From Craspedostauros australis (taxonomy: Eukaryota; Bacillariophyta; Bacillariophyceae; Mastogloiales; Achnanthaceae), in the NCBI GenBank assembly GCA_026770025.1, contig JAMXDE010000008.1, positions 744,001-808,000 on the forward strand: DNA of 64,000 nt, in the 5' to 3' direction. The first letter of the stretch is position 1, and each line of letters opens with the position of its first letter. The position numbers were made by a program, and so were the translations under genes. The notes beneath the pieces are model-generated. The model ran no database searches. It was given only the letters and a program-made list of their open reading frames with translations, and had not been told where the DNA came from. This document shows, piece after piece, positions 10,584 through 21,439 of the stretch.

Positions 10584-13220
10584 ATGTCCACAACCTCCGT
10601 CATCACGAGTACGTCTCAAAGGACGAAAGAAGGCCTCGTCGTTTCGTCGTCGCCCATTGTGCGCGTGTCGCAACACTCGTCCCTATCGTCATCCATTGGT
10701 TCGGACTCTTCGCCAATCTCCGCCATCTTGCTGGCCACGCTGAGGCAGGAGCTGCGCCGCAAGGAGAATTACATTGAGCATCTCCAAGCGGAGCTCCAGC
10801 AGTTGCAAACGAGAGCGCTGCAACAAGAGCGAGCTCAGCACCAGCATGATCACGAGCATGCGGCTGCAAACACGCCACCGGGTGCGGCCCACACGAACCT
10901 GCGCTGTCCAAATTGCCAGTTCGTGTTCAACGCTGACCAAGGGATCATCCAAACTCTGGACTCAGCAGCAGCAGCAGCAGCAAAGCCGCCCAAAAGTCCA
11001 ACGCCACGAATCGGAAACGATGCCGATGTTGTTGATGTTGACAATGCTGGTTCTGATGCCAAGGTCCCTCCTGCTAGTACTCCAGCAGATGAGCATGACC
11101 TGCTTCAGATCGATGAGAGCACGAAGAAAAGGGAAGAAGGCGACGATGCCGACAGTGCGGTTGATACGGTGGAACCCATCAACGGTCGAATGATCCAGCG
11201 TGCGAAGAACTGCCGCCACCAGTCCGATGGTGATATGCAACTCTGCTCGGATGGCGCGAGAGACGAAAGCATGCCAGCGGACGCTCGCAACATTCGTCGC
11301 TGTGATGGAGATGACGATCCTTCTCCACCGCAGGAACCGGCTCGGAGGGTCACCACCACCTCATTTCTGCCAGCAGCAAACGACCTCAAGAAGCTTTCGA
11401 CCTCAGCTGTCCCGAGCAAGAGGGTGCCCAGGGCCGGCTCACCAGCCGACGTGTGTTGTGCGGAGGGTCTTCCGCATGTCCCCGTCGGTACCACCATCGA
11501 TGTCCATCAGCATGCTCTTCATGGCGCGCGCCTCATATCCAGTCTCACGCTTGCGTCGGCACTGAAGAGACCGTCGACGAAGACATTCGATTCCGACGAA
11601 GCCGTTGTCGATGATGGTGATGGCAATGGCAGTGACGACGCCAACGCCGACAATGTGAACGATAGGACCAGTGCTGAAGGCATCAGTGCAGACAAGGATC
11701 AGACCAAGCCCGATGGACCCGCGGCTACTACGGCAAAGATTCCTTTCACGCCAAGAAAGATGCTGCTGCCCCAACCAAGTTTCTCCGCGATGGATCAGAT
11801 CGCATCGTTTTCTCGCAACGGAACGATCAACCCGGCCGTTCGCAGCAGCGACAGGCGAAGCCATGCAAACGCCACACACAACGATGCAACCACAAACGTT
11901 GAGCTGTCATTGTCCACGCCAAGGACTCGTCAACGCAAGCACCAATACCGTCCACCAGCGCCGCTAAATGCCGAAGTATCTTCCCAAACCATGGATGCCT
12001 CGGCACATAGCTTTGGCGATCAGGTCTATCTGCCAGCCTTTCTCCAGATTCCGCGGGAAGACAAGGGTCCTCAGACCATCGAAACCGCCCCATTCCAACA
12101 AACAAATCAGCGCCGCCCAAAGCGAAACAGCGGAAATAGAACAACATCGTATGGCGATCGCCGTCCTGATTCTGATGCTGGCTCGCCAAACGTGCACCGC
12201 CCATCCGTCTACCATCCCGTCGTCGAGCAACCAACTACCACCGCCCCCGTTGTTCAGCCTCCAACCCATTTCCCGGACATGAAAGTGCATGATGCCGCTC
12301 CTGCAAGCATCATCAACAACGAAAGCGCAGCAGTCCGCACAAACCGAAGGAATCTCCGCGTCACTTCCGAGAGGTTCGTCAACTTCCCAAGAGAAGCTTC
12401 CTTGATGAAGCTTGAAGAGTCCCAGGCAAGAACAAGCACAAGCGCGGACATTGAATTCTCGTGGAGAGAATCAGGCGATGGTCACAACAACGTGAACAGC
12501 ATCGATGAGCTCGCGCCATTGCAACATCCGCAGAATTCAGCCAGCCAAGGCAATACGCCGAGCTTGAAACAAGTTCAAGACAGACCTCTGCGCGACGCCG
12601 ACGGCCGCAAGGGACGGTACACTGGAACGCTGTGCCGCATCTCGCAGCTCCCCGAAGGCTCCGGCACCATTCTATACCAACACAACGCCCAACCTCCTCG
12701 GGACTGCACAAAGTGCGAATCATACACGGGGCAGTGGCATTCTGGCGAATTCCATGGTCACGGCATTCTCGTACTCACCTCCGATGATCAATACACCGGG
12801 GCATTCCTCAATGGCCAAAAGCATGGCACCGGCACATACCGCTTTCACGATGGCCGTGTCTTCGATGGTCAATTCCAAGACGACGCCATGAAGGATGGCA
12901 CCATGGAATTCACTGATGGCACCAAGTACGTTGGCCTCTTCGCCAATCACAAGCGCCACGGCTTCGGCACATACTTCTTCGATGCCAGCGAACGCACGTA
13001 CTACGAAGGGCAGTGGAAGAATGATCAAGTCCATGGCCGTGGTCGCATGCAGTGGTCGGATGGCAGCCACTACAATGGCGACTGGAAGAATGGTCAGATG
13101 GATGGGTTCGGAACGCACTTCAACGAAGATGGCACAATCGAGCATCAAGGTAGATGGGTCCAAGGCCTCCCAGTGGTGGAAGATGTTGAGCTTCACACAT
13201 CCAGCACCGAAGCAAGGTGA
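10584..13220 (+). CDS. MORN-repeat protein, long-array type, tandem copy 1
   Basis: 878 residues; ATG at 10584 with A at -3 (the frame opens at a GTG 30 bp upstream, which I do not use). Residues about 48-85 form a coiled coil (ATLRQELRRKENYIEHLQ). A CPNC motif follows near 105, then a long disordered region with Gln, Ala and Asp runs. Short conserved islands are FTPRKMLLPQPSFS, NLRVTSERFVNFPRE and TPSLKQVQDRPLRDA. Residues about 678-865 hold seven to eight MORN repeats, the family unit being Y-x-G-x-W/F...G-x-G. MORN arrays commonly bind membranes or act as scaffolds; the target here is unknown. It shares every island with the next gene downstream (14314-16455), so they are tandem duplicates. 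The MORN part is about 96% identical in DNA while the N-terminal part is strongly diverged. Confidence 0.88.
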   Translation: MSTTSVITSTSQRTKEGLVVSSSPIVRVSQHSSLSSSIGSDSSPISAILLATLRQELRRKENYIEHLQAELQQLQTRALQQERAQHQHDHEHAAANTPPGAAHTNLRCPNCQFVFNADQGIIQTLDSAAAAAAKPPKSPTPRIGNDADVVDVDNAGSDAKVPPASTPADEHDLLQIDESTKKREEGDDADSAVDTVEPINGRMIQRAKNCRHQSDGDMQLCSDGARDESMPADARNIRRCDGDDDPSPPQEPARRVTTTSFLPAANDLKKLSTSAVPSKRVPRAGSPADVCCAEGLPHVPVGTTIDVHQHALHGARLISSLTLASALKRPSTKTFDSDEAVVDDGDGNGSDDANADNVNDRTSAEGISADKDQTKPDGPAATTAKIPFTPRKMLLPQPSFSAMDQIASFSRNGTINPAVRSSDRRSHANATHNDATTNVELSLSTPRTRQRKHQYRPPAPLNAEVSSQTMDASAHSFGDQVYLPAFLQIPREDKGPQTIETAPFQQTNQRRPKRNSGNRTTSYGDRRPDSDAGSPNVHRPSVYHPVVEQPTTTAPVVQPPTHFPDMKVHDAAPASIINNESAAVRTNRRNLRVTSERFVNFPREASLMKLEESQARTSTSADIEFSWRESGDGHNNVNSIDELAPLQHPQNSASQGNTPSLKQVQDRPLRDADGRKGRYTGTLCRISQLPEGSGTILYQHNAQPPRDCTKCESYTGQWHSGEFHGHGILVLTSDDQYTGAFLNGQKHGTGTYRFHDGRVFDGQFQDDAMKDGTMEFTDGTKYVGLFANHKRHGFGTYFFDASERTYYEGQWKNDQVHGRGRMQWSDGSHYNGDWKNGQMDGFGTHFNEDGTIEHQGRWVQGLPVVEDVELHTSSTEAR

Positions 13221-14313
13221 TTGCCACCTCGTCTCACCGCAATGCATTATATCAGATTAGTACGAATATATATTAGTGTGCAGTTAATGTACGACACCCC
13301 GGTGCGCACTTCAACAGCTCTGCTCGAGATGAGCGGGACAAGGCAGTGCGTGCAAAATCTGCGTTGATGTCGCGTATTCCGCTTCCGCTCATTCTGAAAG
13401 CGCATCCGCAACAAGTCCATCGTCCGCGTCGCATACTCACCCATCCTGTGGATAGACTGCTGCATGTCCGATTCGATTTGAAGTCCAAGTTTCATCTGGA
13501 GCCTCGATCCATCGCCGCTCAAGTTTCAGTCATTCCTCCCTTGCTTCGTCATTCCTGTCTGTTTCCATTCTACGATTAATATGATCAAAAGTATGCGCAT
13601 GTCTTCGCCATTTTCAAACAGTCAGTTCAAACACACGATTTACCAAACAGACATATGCCTCTTGCACATACTCCAAACTGACAATCAACCAAGCCCCGTC
13701 GATCGATAATACGTGTTTCGTCCGGGTGGCGTTTGTGGGACTGGGATTGCCACGACAGGAAGAACACAAATTGGTTCGTGGATGTCGTGGATGAATGGCT
13801 AACTTCCACGTCTGAAAACAAAATTTGTCACGATTGGTCGCGACGCGGCCGTTTCGCGCAAGACACACAACTATGACATTGACATCTGACAGGCAGCAAT
13901 CGGGCTTTCATGTCCTTGATGATGTGCCACAAGTTAGTCGCGGAGAACAGCGATTGCACAATCTCTCAGGTGCTGGAGGGCTTTGTGATGTCGACCACAA
14001 TCACATTTCGATTCTCTCATCACGCTGGCGAACAAACAAGCCAGCCAAAGCTATGCCAACTTCTCACACGAAGGCGAAAACGCACACATGTTGGACCGGC
14101 AACCTCGTGAGCCCGAAGAACTAGACAAGAGGAAATCAGGCGCTTGAGGAGTAGAGTAGAAGATCTTAATATAAAATTGTAATAGTATTATACGAACGAC
14201 TCCACCTCCAACTTCTAACGTATCGCATATCCGTATCGTAACATAGAAATCTATGATACTTCGCTCGGCTTCCACTTGAGTCATAAATCAAACACGCTGA
14301 GCATCAGACAACC
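13221..14313. other. Intergenic region between tandem MORN genes
   Basis: Nearly 1.1 kb with no convincing coding frame. It must hold the 3' end of copy 1 and the promoter of copy 2; an AT-rich stretch (about 14155-14200) lies 110-160 bp before the copy 2 start codon. Confidence 0.5.
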
Positions 14314-16455
14314 ATGACTTGGTCCATCGTACTTCTCACGCGGGCTAGATCACGAAAGACGCTACGGCAGCGCGGCTCTTCGGAATCGGTGACTTCAGTG
14401 CCGCCGATGCCTCGCGTCTCGCAGCGCCTTTCTCGTTCGCCTTCCGTAGGACCGGAGACTGATGTGTCATCCATCGTCTTGACGACCCTAAGGCAGGAGG
14501 TCCAGAAAAAGGATTCGTACATCCAGCATCTGCAAACCGAACTCCATCGCATGCAGAAGATGATGTCCGATCAGGAGCGTCGACTACAGGCTCAGGAAGG
14601 ACGCAGGGATTCTGTTAGTTTTCGTCCGGATTTCAGAGAAGATGCGCCCATCAAGAAGAAGCACCGGCAGCAGGCGACACCGCAGCAAACGAAGAAGGAT
14701 CGCTACGTATCCTACCTGCCAACCACGCCAATCGCGAACAACCTCTACAAACTCACGACAATGTCGATTGCGCGCAACCAAGCAGCACGCAGCGCTGCCG
14801 CAACCAAGCCTCCACTGGAAGAGATTGGATTGCCTACCACAAGCAATCGAACAAATGAGCCTGTTGGGACAACTATCGGCTTCCGGGATCGCGACCGCAT
14901 GCCAGGAAGCGTCGTGTCCGGCCTGACGTTGGGGTCGACGTTGAATGAGTCCATCGTGGGAACGGGTGACATAGACCAGACCATTCACAAGAATGAGCAT
15001 GCAAGGACCACCCGCATGGAAACCATCGAGCCGAAGAGAGCAAAGCTCGAAACAGTTGTGAGCTTTGCGGCGGAATCATCCTTCACCCCCAGAAAGATGC
15101 TGCGGCCTCAACCGAGTTTTTCAGTGCTGGATCAGTACGGCTCTTTCGCATCAAATAATGAGGCTGGTGGAGACCGACTCTCCGTCAGTGAACGAACCAT
15201 CGAAACGATCGGCAAGAATCATCATCATCGCCATGAATCAGCGAGGGCTCAATCGCTGCCTGCAGCAAAGCCCAACCGAATGAAGCACGAGTATCACCCA
15301 CCAGCACCGTTGGACTCACCTCCGAACATGCCGGAACAGGAAAGCACATCCGAGGCAAGACAGCCACAGTCCATTCCGGATATCCCATTCCGATTCACAA
15401 GGCAACGCCAAACGAAACGGAGCAGCCGGAACAGAGCACCATCCGATGGCGACGTTCATATCGATGCGCCAAAAGCGGATGGTGCGAACCCTCGGAATCT
15501 CCGCGTCAGCTCGAGGAGATTCGTCAATTTCCCCAGAGAAATGTCGTTGGCGAAGCTGGAACAGTCCGGGAAGCATCTTGTGAGCGATCTGAATTCGGGG
15601 CCTGACGAGTGGACGTCATCGTCGACAGTGGCGGGAGCGAGAGCGGAAGCGGAAGCAGCCGAACGAACAGAACGAGGTGATGGTGAAAGAGGAGGCAGCG
15701 ATGGCAGCATTGTCAGCCCCCATGGGGAAGAAACATCTCCGTCACGGCATCTGCAGCATCTAGCATCCACTGGGCTTACGCCGAGCTTGAAGCAAGTCCA
15801 GGACAGACCTCTGCGCGATGCCAAGGGTCGAAAGGGTCAGTACAGTGGAGCGCTGTCCCAAAATTCACAGCTCCCAGAAGGCTATGGCACCATCGTCTAC
15901 CAACGCAGTGTCCGTTGTCTCCAAGACCAGACGCAGCCGCAACAAGTCCATCTCCAACAACACTACGGATCGTACACGGGGGAGTGGCATTCTGGCGAGT
16001 TCCATGGTCACGGCATTCTCGTACTCACCTCCGATGATCAATACACCGGGGCATTCCTCAATGGCCAAAAGCATGGCACCGGCACATACCGCTTTCACGA
16101 TGGCCGTGTCTTCGATGGTCAATTCCAAGACAACGCCATGAAGGATGGCACCATGGAATTCGCGAATGGCACCAAGTACATCGGCCTCTTCGCCAATCAC
16201 AAACGGCATGGCTTCGGCACATACTTCTTCGATGCCAGCGAACGCACGTACTACGAAGGGCAATGGGAGAATGATCAAGTCCATGGCCGTGGTCGCATGC
16301 AGTGGTCGGATGGCAGCCACTACAATGGCGACTGGAAGAATGGTCAGATGGATGGGTTCGGAACGCACTTCAACGAAGATGGTGCGATCGAGCATCAAGG
16401 TAGATGGATCCAAGGCCTTCCAGTGGAAGAGGATGACATCAATGGAGTGACGTAA
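14314..16455 (+). CDS. MORN-repeat protein, long-array type, tandem copy 2
   Basis: 713 residues, ATG at 14314 (ACCATGAC context). The order of parts matches copy 1: coiled coil about 50-90 (TTLRQEVQKKDSYIQHLQ), FTPRKMLRPQPSFS, NLRVSSRRFVNFPRE and TPSLKQVQDRPLRDA islands, then seven to eight MORN repeats at about 510-705. It is 165 residues shorter because disordered spacers are reduced, and the CPNC motif of copy 1 is absent. DNA from about 15970 to 16430 is nearly identical to 12721-13180 of copy 1, including synonymous sites, which points to recent gene conversion. A scaffold or membrane-contact role is inferred from MORN arrays in general. Confidence 0.88.
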   Translation: MTWSIVLLTRARSRKTLRQRGSSESVTSVPPMPRVSQRLSRSPSVGPETDVSSIVLTTLRQEVQKKDSYIQHLQTELHRMQKMMSDQERRLQAQEGRRDSVSFRPDFREDAPIKKKHRQQATPQQTKKDRYVSYLPTTPIANNLYKLTTMSIARNQAARSAAATKPPLEEIGLPTTSNRTNEPVGTTIGFRDRDRMPGSVVSGLTLGSTLNESIVGTGDIDQTIHKNEHARTTRMETIEPKRAKLETVVSFAAESSFTPRKMLRPQPSFSVLDQYGSFASNNEAGGDRLSVSERTIETIGKNHHHRHESARAQSLPAAKPNRMKHEYHPPAPLDSPPNMPEQESTSEARQPQSIPDIPFRFTRQRQTKRSSRNRAPSDGDVHIDAPKADGANPRNLRVSSRRFVNFPREMSLAKLEQSGKHLVSDLNSGPDEWTSSSTVAGARAEAEAAERTERGDGERGGSDGSIVSPHGEETSPSRHLQHLASTGLTPSLKQVQDRPLRDAKGRKGQYSGALSQNSQLPEGYGTIVYQRSVRCLQDQTQPQQVHLQQHYGSYTGEWHSGEFHGHGILVLTSDDQYTGAFLNGQKHGTGTYRFHDGRVFDGQFQDNAMKDGTMEFANGTKYIGLFANHKRHGFGTYFFDASERTYYEGQWENDQVHGRGRMQWSDGSHYNGDWKNGQMDGFGTHFNEDGAIEHQGRWIQGLPVEEDDINGVT

Positions 16456-18427
16456 TAGAAGATTTTTGCATGATCATAATTGTGTCGACAGACATATGTG
16501 CAATTGAGGGCGTGTACTAAAGTTAGACCAAAGTAATGCTACAGTTGAAACCAATCGAGAGAGCAGAACAGTGAGAAAGCGTCGTGTTCTTATCATGCCA
16601 TACTTGTACTACGCTGGGTGGAAGAAATCGCATTGGTGATGTGGCTTCCACACCAACAGAGGGTGCCGTAGGCGACGCAGTGTGATGGAAGCGGCTTCCC
16701 GTGCATCTACGCCTGCCTTCTGCTCTTCCTCTGGTGCTCGTACTCGCGCCTTCCGCGGTAGAGTGTGGCACAGAAGGTTTGTTTCGTGGGATCCGCTGAT
16801 GCGTGGCTGTCAATCGAGAATAGGGAGCATCCGCGCCCATCGTTTGCCAGTATCACACCACGTAGATGCGTGCGAGTATGGTAGCTGCGTTTCCGCAAGA
16901 GTGCGGACGTAAATGGAAGAGTACCATTTGGGCAAACACACGTGAGGAAAGAGACCGTCGGAAGGAAGGGAAAGCAAATTCAGAAGGTGCGGAGGTAGGA
17001 AGCCAGCATGGGAACACGACGAAGGGCAAGACCAAGAATGAGCCACACAGACAAGACTGTGGGCTTCGGATTGTGCGTCGGTGTGTGTGTTACAGGGTTG
17101 GGTTCCGTCATGCAGCATTGGTTGTTTGTTGTGAGTCACAGGTTCCGACGACCCCACCAAATTGTGTGGAACACTTCAACAATCAGAGAACTGTGCAGAG
17201 CGAAAGAACGCATGCAGTTTCGCCATTTTCTCAAACCACGAATGAATCCACCTTGGAAACCGCACAGGTTGGCATGGTGGTGGCGGCGAAGGTGTCATGG
17301 TGTGTCTTGGCCTCTCTCTCTCTCCCTCTTTGTTTGGTTGGTTGGTTGGTTGGTTGGTTGGTTGGTTGGCTGGTTTCTATTGACTGGTCAAAGGATCAAA
17401 GGATCGAAGAGCTCACCCTTTCGCCTTCGAACCGAATTGGGAACCACGTTTAGACTACGAGCACCTTGGCAATGTTGCGCGATTTTGTTCATGCTGGTTG
17501 CCAGATCAAACCACCCTCACACAAGTGTAGAAGGTAAGCAGACAAGGGGGTATTCACACATGGTTCACGAGAGGCCACAGCGAAAGTGAAAGCGGCAGCT
17601 CCAAGCCCCTAACATAGCTGCTGACAGCCGCGACCAAAAACAACGGTGATCGCGGCGAGGTTGTTGCCTCCATCTAGTTGTCGAGCCAGGTGTTTCCAGT
17701 CGCATGCCATCTCTAGAAATGCTGCTTTGCTTGTACACTCGCACTCTCCATCGCATCTGCTAGCGGCGCTGCTTTCAGTATGACAACATGCACCGTGTCG
17801 TAGTCGTATGTTACTACAAGATAGACAAACCATGTTGCTCTCCACTCTGCCGATGTCCCAGAGGGTCGCCGGCTATCTCTTGTCGCTGGTATTGGTTGTC
17901 CATGTGGTCGAAGTAGTCGAAGCTCGGGAATCTTCGCGTTGTGTGATTCACAAAAGGGACCAGCAAAAACCTCAATCACACATCTCGCGCAGGTGCCTTT
18001 CCTGCATTCAAGAATTGTGACGCGGCGAAAAGTGCAGATGAACGAGCAGGAGCCATGTGTGAATTGATGGCAACCACGATGGGCGGCTCCAGTTCTTTGT
18101 CGCTGCATGGCATGTGCAGTCTTGTCTTGACATGGTGCGTACGAGCACTTCGTGTTGCCTTGTTGCAAGGATGGACTGGTACGAGCTGTCACACATACTT
18201 CTCGACCGATCCACCAAAGTGGTATCGGAGTCAAACATCCGGTCCAACAGAACCATCCACAGTTGTGCAATTTGTGACCGCAAAGAAGCCTCCCCTCCAC
18301 CAACACCGATACTGCGCTCCTGCTGATCGGATCGCCACACTCACAAAATCAAACTCAACCATCACACAACTTCACTACTGCACAACTGCACAATCGACAC
18401 TCACACCACCACCACCACTCCAACATC
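16456..18427. other. Intergenic region, no gene seen
   Basis: About 2 kb. Several overlapping open frames of up to about 195 codons have no recognisable sequence and are partly made of a GGTT microsatellite (Trp-Leu-Val-Gly reading). It should include the promoter of the gene at 18428. Confidence 0.5.
17335..17369. repeat. (GGTT)n microsatellite
   Basis: About nine uninterrupted GGTT units in non-coding DNA, preceded by a short CT-rich run. Confidence 0.9.
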
Positions 18428-19660
18428 ATGAACCTCTCAGAATCTCAACCGACCCAGCAGACACGGGCTGGATGCAAAAGACGAGAGGAATCTCCAGAGC
18501 AGGCGTCCGCACCACGAAAACGCCAGCGTCAAGATGTGCCACCAGCACATAGAGACGATGATGGTAGCAATGAAGGCAACAACAGCAGCGGAAGCAGCAG
18601 CATTGACTACGGAGCTAACCAATACAAGCAGTACACACAATACCTCGCCTCCTTGGTACAGGACATGAGGGATTCGGAATCGACCCACTGCACAGCCACG
18701 GATATTGAGATCACGCTGGGGGACTTTTGCAATGCGATCCGTTCGTTCTCCGCGCATCACAATGCCAGCCAGACCTCGGATAAGAAACTGCATGTCATCC
18801 TCACGCACCTGCACGAGGAGCACGGCGCGATGGATGTCATTCTCAACGTCCTCTCGCAGCCGCACCACACCGTGGAAACCTACAAGTGGGCGATGGCCGC
18901 ATTGGTATGGTTCATCTTCACGCCCGGCGAACGATCGACGCGTGCCGTTTCCACCGGCGCCCTCGATAGCATCGTCGCGATCATGCGACAGCACCGCAGC
19001 CAACCTCAGCAGAAATCGCGGCCGCAACCGACCGAGGCCGCAATCCCGAACCGAGAAGAGAAGCTGTATTCCGCGGCGCTTTCTGTTTTGGTGCAGCTCC
19101 TCGGCAACGCAGACTCGGACGTGCTGAGACGGACACTTCAAGCCCATCTGCAGGAAGAAGTCGACACGAGGTCAACTTCGACCGCCGATGAGACGACGCC
19201 AAACACTCGCCCCGTGACACCAGACCAAGCCACAAGCGACGGCCGCGCGACTCCTCCATCCCAGCAGAAACCATCGCCATGGTTCCTCTTGGAGGATATC
19301 ACCATGGCGTTGGAGATGTTCCCCTCCTCCGTGTCGATCTTCAAGCAGGGTTGCGCTCTCTTCGGCGGACTTCACATTCTGCTGATGAACGCAAAGCCCT
19401 CCACGCCAGCCACGACGACGACGACGGCAAGCCCCGCCTTGCACCATGTCATGCTGCAGAAGGCGCCAACGGATTGGCACATGCTGAAAGGTCGCACGGC
19501 GCAGTGCATCTACCGCAACGGTCTGTTGGATCATGGAATGTGGGATGCTGATGCCAAGATGATCAGCACGTCGATGCTGAGGCTGCTGTTGGGCAAGGTC
19601 TGCGCCAGAAAAATCGTGGCGCAGGCGGACAACGAGTATTGCCGCGGCGCGGCAGCGTGA
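18428..19660 (+). CDS. Armadillo-like helical-repeat protein, paralogue 1
   Basis: 410 residues, ATG at 18428, TGA at 19660. Residues 1-60 are disordered with a basic patch (CKRREESPEQASAPRKRQRQ), a possible nuclear localisation signal. From about 75 onward the sequence is alpha-helical with armadillo/HEAT character: DVILNVLSQPHHTVETYKWA, MAALVWFIFTPGERSTR, LDSIVAIMRQH, AALSVLVQLLGNADSDV. A spacer rich in Thr/Pro (about 240-290) precedes a conserved C-terminal block (FLLEDITMALEMFPSS, GCALFGGLHILL). It is a clear paralogue of the minus-strand gene at 26408-27637, with the same length and the same final GAAA-type ending. The armadillo assignment is by pattern; function is unknown. Confidence 0.82.
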   Translation: MNLSESQPTQQTRAGCKRREESPEQASAPRKRQRQDVPPAHRDDDGSNEGNNSSGSSSIDYGANQYKQYTQYLASLVQDMRDSESTHCTATDIEITLGDFCNAIRSFSAHHNASQTSDKKLHVILTHLHEEHGAMDVILNVLSQPHHTVETYKWAMAALVWFIFTPGERSTRAVSTGALDSIVAIMRQHRSQPQQKSRPQPTEAAIPNREEKLYSAALSVLVQLLGNADSDVLRRTLQAHLQEEVDTRSTSTADETTPNTRPVTPDQATSDGRATPPSQQKPSPWFLLEDITMALEMFPSSVSIFKQGCALFGGLHILLMNAKPSTPATTTTTASPALHHVMLQKAPTDWHMLKGRTAQCIYRNGLLDHGMWDADAKMISTSMLRLLLGKVCARKIVAQADNEYCRGAAA

Positions 19661-19778
19661 ATTGCTCCACTGCACCATAACCATCGAGTAGCATATTCAA
19701 TCTGTCATCATCTTCTCGCTCGCTTCCTCCATATATAGGTAAACGCGTGCGTATGTGTTGATGAGTGTATCTGAAGAA

Positions 19779-19811
19779 TCGGTGGTGGTGATGGTGATGG
19801 TGATGGTGATG
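19779..19811. repeat. GGTGAT-type microsatellite between convergent genes
   Basis: Imperfect (GGT/GAT)n run in the 300-bp gap between the tail-to-tail genes ending at 19660 (plus) and 19961 (minus). Nothing else is recognisable in the gap. Confidence 0.85.
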
Positions 19812-19960
19812 AGACGGCGCCGCCGTCAACTGACGATCGAGTGACTGCACAAGTGATACTACAAATGGCCGACATCTTGATCGAAGCCCTCGCTTGCATC
19901 TCTGCGCCGATCATACCAGCATGGTGCAGCAGCACGCCAGGAACCACGACCGCAACGACT

Positions 19961-21439
19961 CTACGCTGCGAAACCTTGATCGATCAAGGCATTGACGGCA
20001 AGGCCGAGGTTGCGAATGTCCTCCATCGTGACGAATCGTCCCAAGCTGATGCGCACACCCAAATGCTGGCCGCCAAAGACAAAGACGGGCACCTCGATCC
20101 CATGACCATCCCACAGCTGCAGGTTCACCTTCTTTTTGATGCGCCGCAGCTTCTGACTCAAGGACATATCGCGCGGCGCATCGAAACGGGCGGCCTGCAA
20201 CAATCGGTGCGTTGGCAGCGGCACGGACAGCAAAGGGATGCAATACGGCGGCGACGCTTCGCCGTACCATATGCGCGCCGCGGACGGTTCCAATTGCCAC
20301 AGCTCTTGCAGCACCTGCAAAGATCGTTGTCGCAGGGCGATGACGTGATTTTGGAATTCCGTCTCAAACTTCAACACCAAATCCAGGCAGTGCGGCAGGA
20401 CGACGACGTTCTCGTACTCTCGCGTGCTTTCGTCGTAGATCCCTTGCGTCAGGCCATCCGTGAAGATTCCTGGTTTGTTGGCGTCGTCCAAATAGAGTTC
20501 CACTGTGGTTGTCGCCGATGCTGCTGCGCCTGACGTTGCGGCACCGCCATTCGGAACAGCCCCCATCGGTTGATCGGCCCATCCGCCGTGCACCACCAAG
20601 CACGATACGTCGATGAACGACGCGTACTGCTCCTGAATGATCTTGCGATTGACCAAAAGCGCGCCCGATGCTCCGCGTGGCGTGTTGACCCACTTGTGAA
20701 ATGTGACGGCGTAGAATGTCGCACCGACCACGTTGATGAATTGGCTCGGTATCGATCCCGGCACATGGGCGCCGTCCACCAACGTCGGTATGCGCAATGC
20801 GTTGCACAGCTTGCAGATGCGTCGCGCGGGGAAGACGACGGACGGTTTGCTGGAGATGTGATCGACGATGACCAGCTTGATGCGTTGTGACTCGCGTTGG
20901 ATCGTGCGTTCGAAGCTGTCGTAGATATCATCCTGCTTGCAACCATGCGGCGATGAGACGATCACCCAGTTGAGCTGGTGCTTGTGCTGCAGATGCATCA
21001 AGGCATCCGTCAATGAATGGTAGAGCATGTCGGACGTGACGACGGTATCACCAGGCTCGAACTGGACGCTGCGCAACACGGCGAACAAGGCGCCCGTGAC
21101 GTTGACGAAGTTGAAGTCGTATTCCTTGCCGATCTTGAGGTATTCGCAGGCGCGATGCTTGGCGCGTTGCACCAACGTCGGGATCAGCGAACGATGGTAC
21201 ACCATGGGCTGCCGGTAGCACAGCTCATCCGTCACGTAGCCGCGCAGCTTCAGCGTCGATGGATGCGGGTCTCCGAACGCTCCGTGGTTCAGGTATCCGA
21301 CGCGTCGCGATTGTTGCGTCGCATCGCGCAAGGCGTCATTGTCGCTCGATATGCAATCGTAGGATCGCAGCAGCGTCGCCTCCAGCTCGAAGAAGTCTTC
21401 CAGAGCGCGTTGCGCCGAGTCTGGCCGGTCGGACGTCAT
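19961..21439 (-). CDS. Class V aminotransferase-like PLP enzyme
   Basis: 492 residues from ATG at 21439; the frame extends upstream only from a TTG, so that start is rejected. PLP-fold marks are visible. YLNHGAFG (49-56) is the N-terminal substrate loop seen in isopenicillin-N-epimerase-like proteins. VDGAHVPGSI (221-230) carries the ring-binding Asp222 and His225. TFHKWVNTPRGASGALL holds Lys249, the expected Schiff-base lysine. VRISLGRF near the C-terminus may supply the carboxylate-binding Arg. This subgroup includes isopenicillin N epimerase-like, cysteine desulfhydrase-like and ergothioneine-lyase-like enzymes; the exact substrate cannot be read here. A Gly/Ala/Thr insertion (VPNGGAATSGAAASATTTVE) interrupts the fold. 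No clear targeting peptide is visible from this start, though an unseen upstream exon is possible. Confidence 0.85.
   Translation of the reverse strand: MTSDRPDSAQRALEDFFELEATLLRSYDCISSDNDALRDATQQSRRVGYLNHGAFGDPHPSTLKLRGYVTDELCYRQPMVYHRSLIPTLVQRAKHRACEYLKIGKEYDFNFVNVTGALFAVLRSVQFEPGDTVVTSDMLYHSLTDALMHLQHKHQLNWVIVSSPHGCKQDDIYDSFERTIQRESQRIKLVIVDHISSKPSVVFPARRICKLCNALRIPTLVDGAHVPGSIPSQFINVVGATFYAVTFHKWVNTPRGASGALLVNRKIIQEQYASFIDVSCLVVHGGWADQPMGAVPNGGAATSGAAASATTTVELYLDDANKPGIFTDGLTQGIYDESTREYENVVVLPHCLDLVLKFETEFQNHVIALRQRSLQVLQELWQLEPSAARIWYGEASPPYCIPLLSVPLPTHRLLQAARFDAPRDMSLSQKLRRIKKKVNLQLWDGHGIEVPVFVFGGQHLGVRISLGRFVTMEDIRNLGLAVNALIDQGFAA

Noticed and set aside
16866-17589. Overlapping plus-strand frames of about 195 codons with a hydrophobic stretch
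   Set aside because: The hydrophobic stretch is a GGTT microsatellite read as Trp-Leu-Val-Gly; two frames use it equally.
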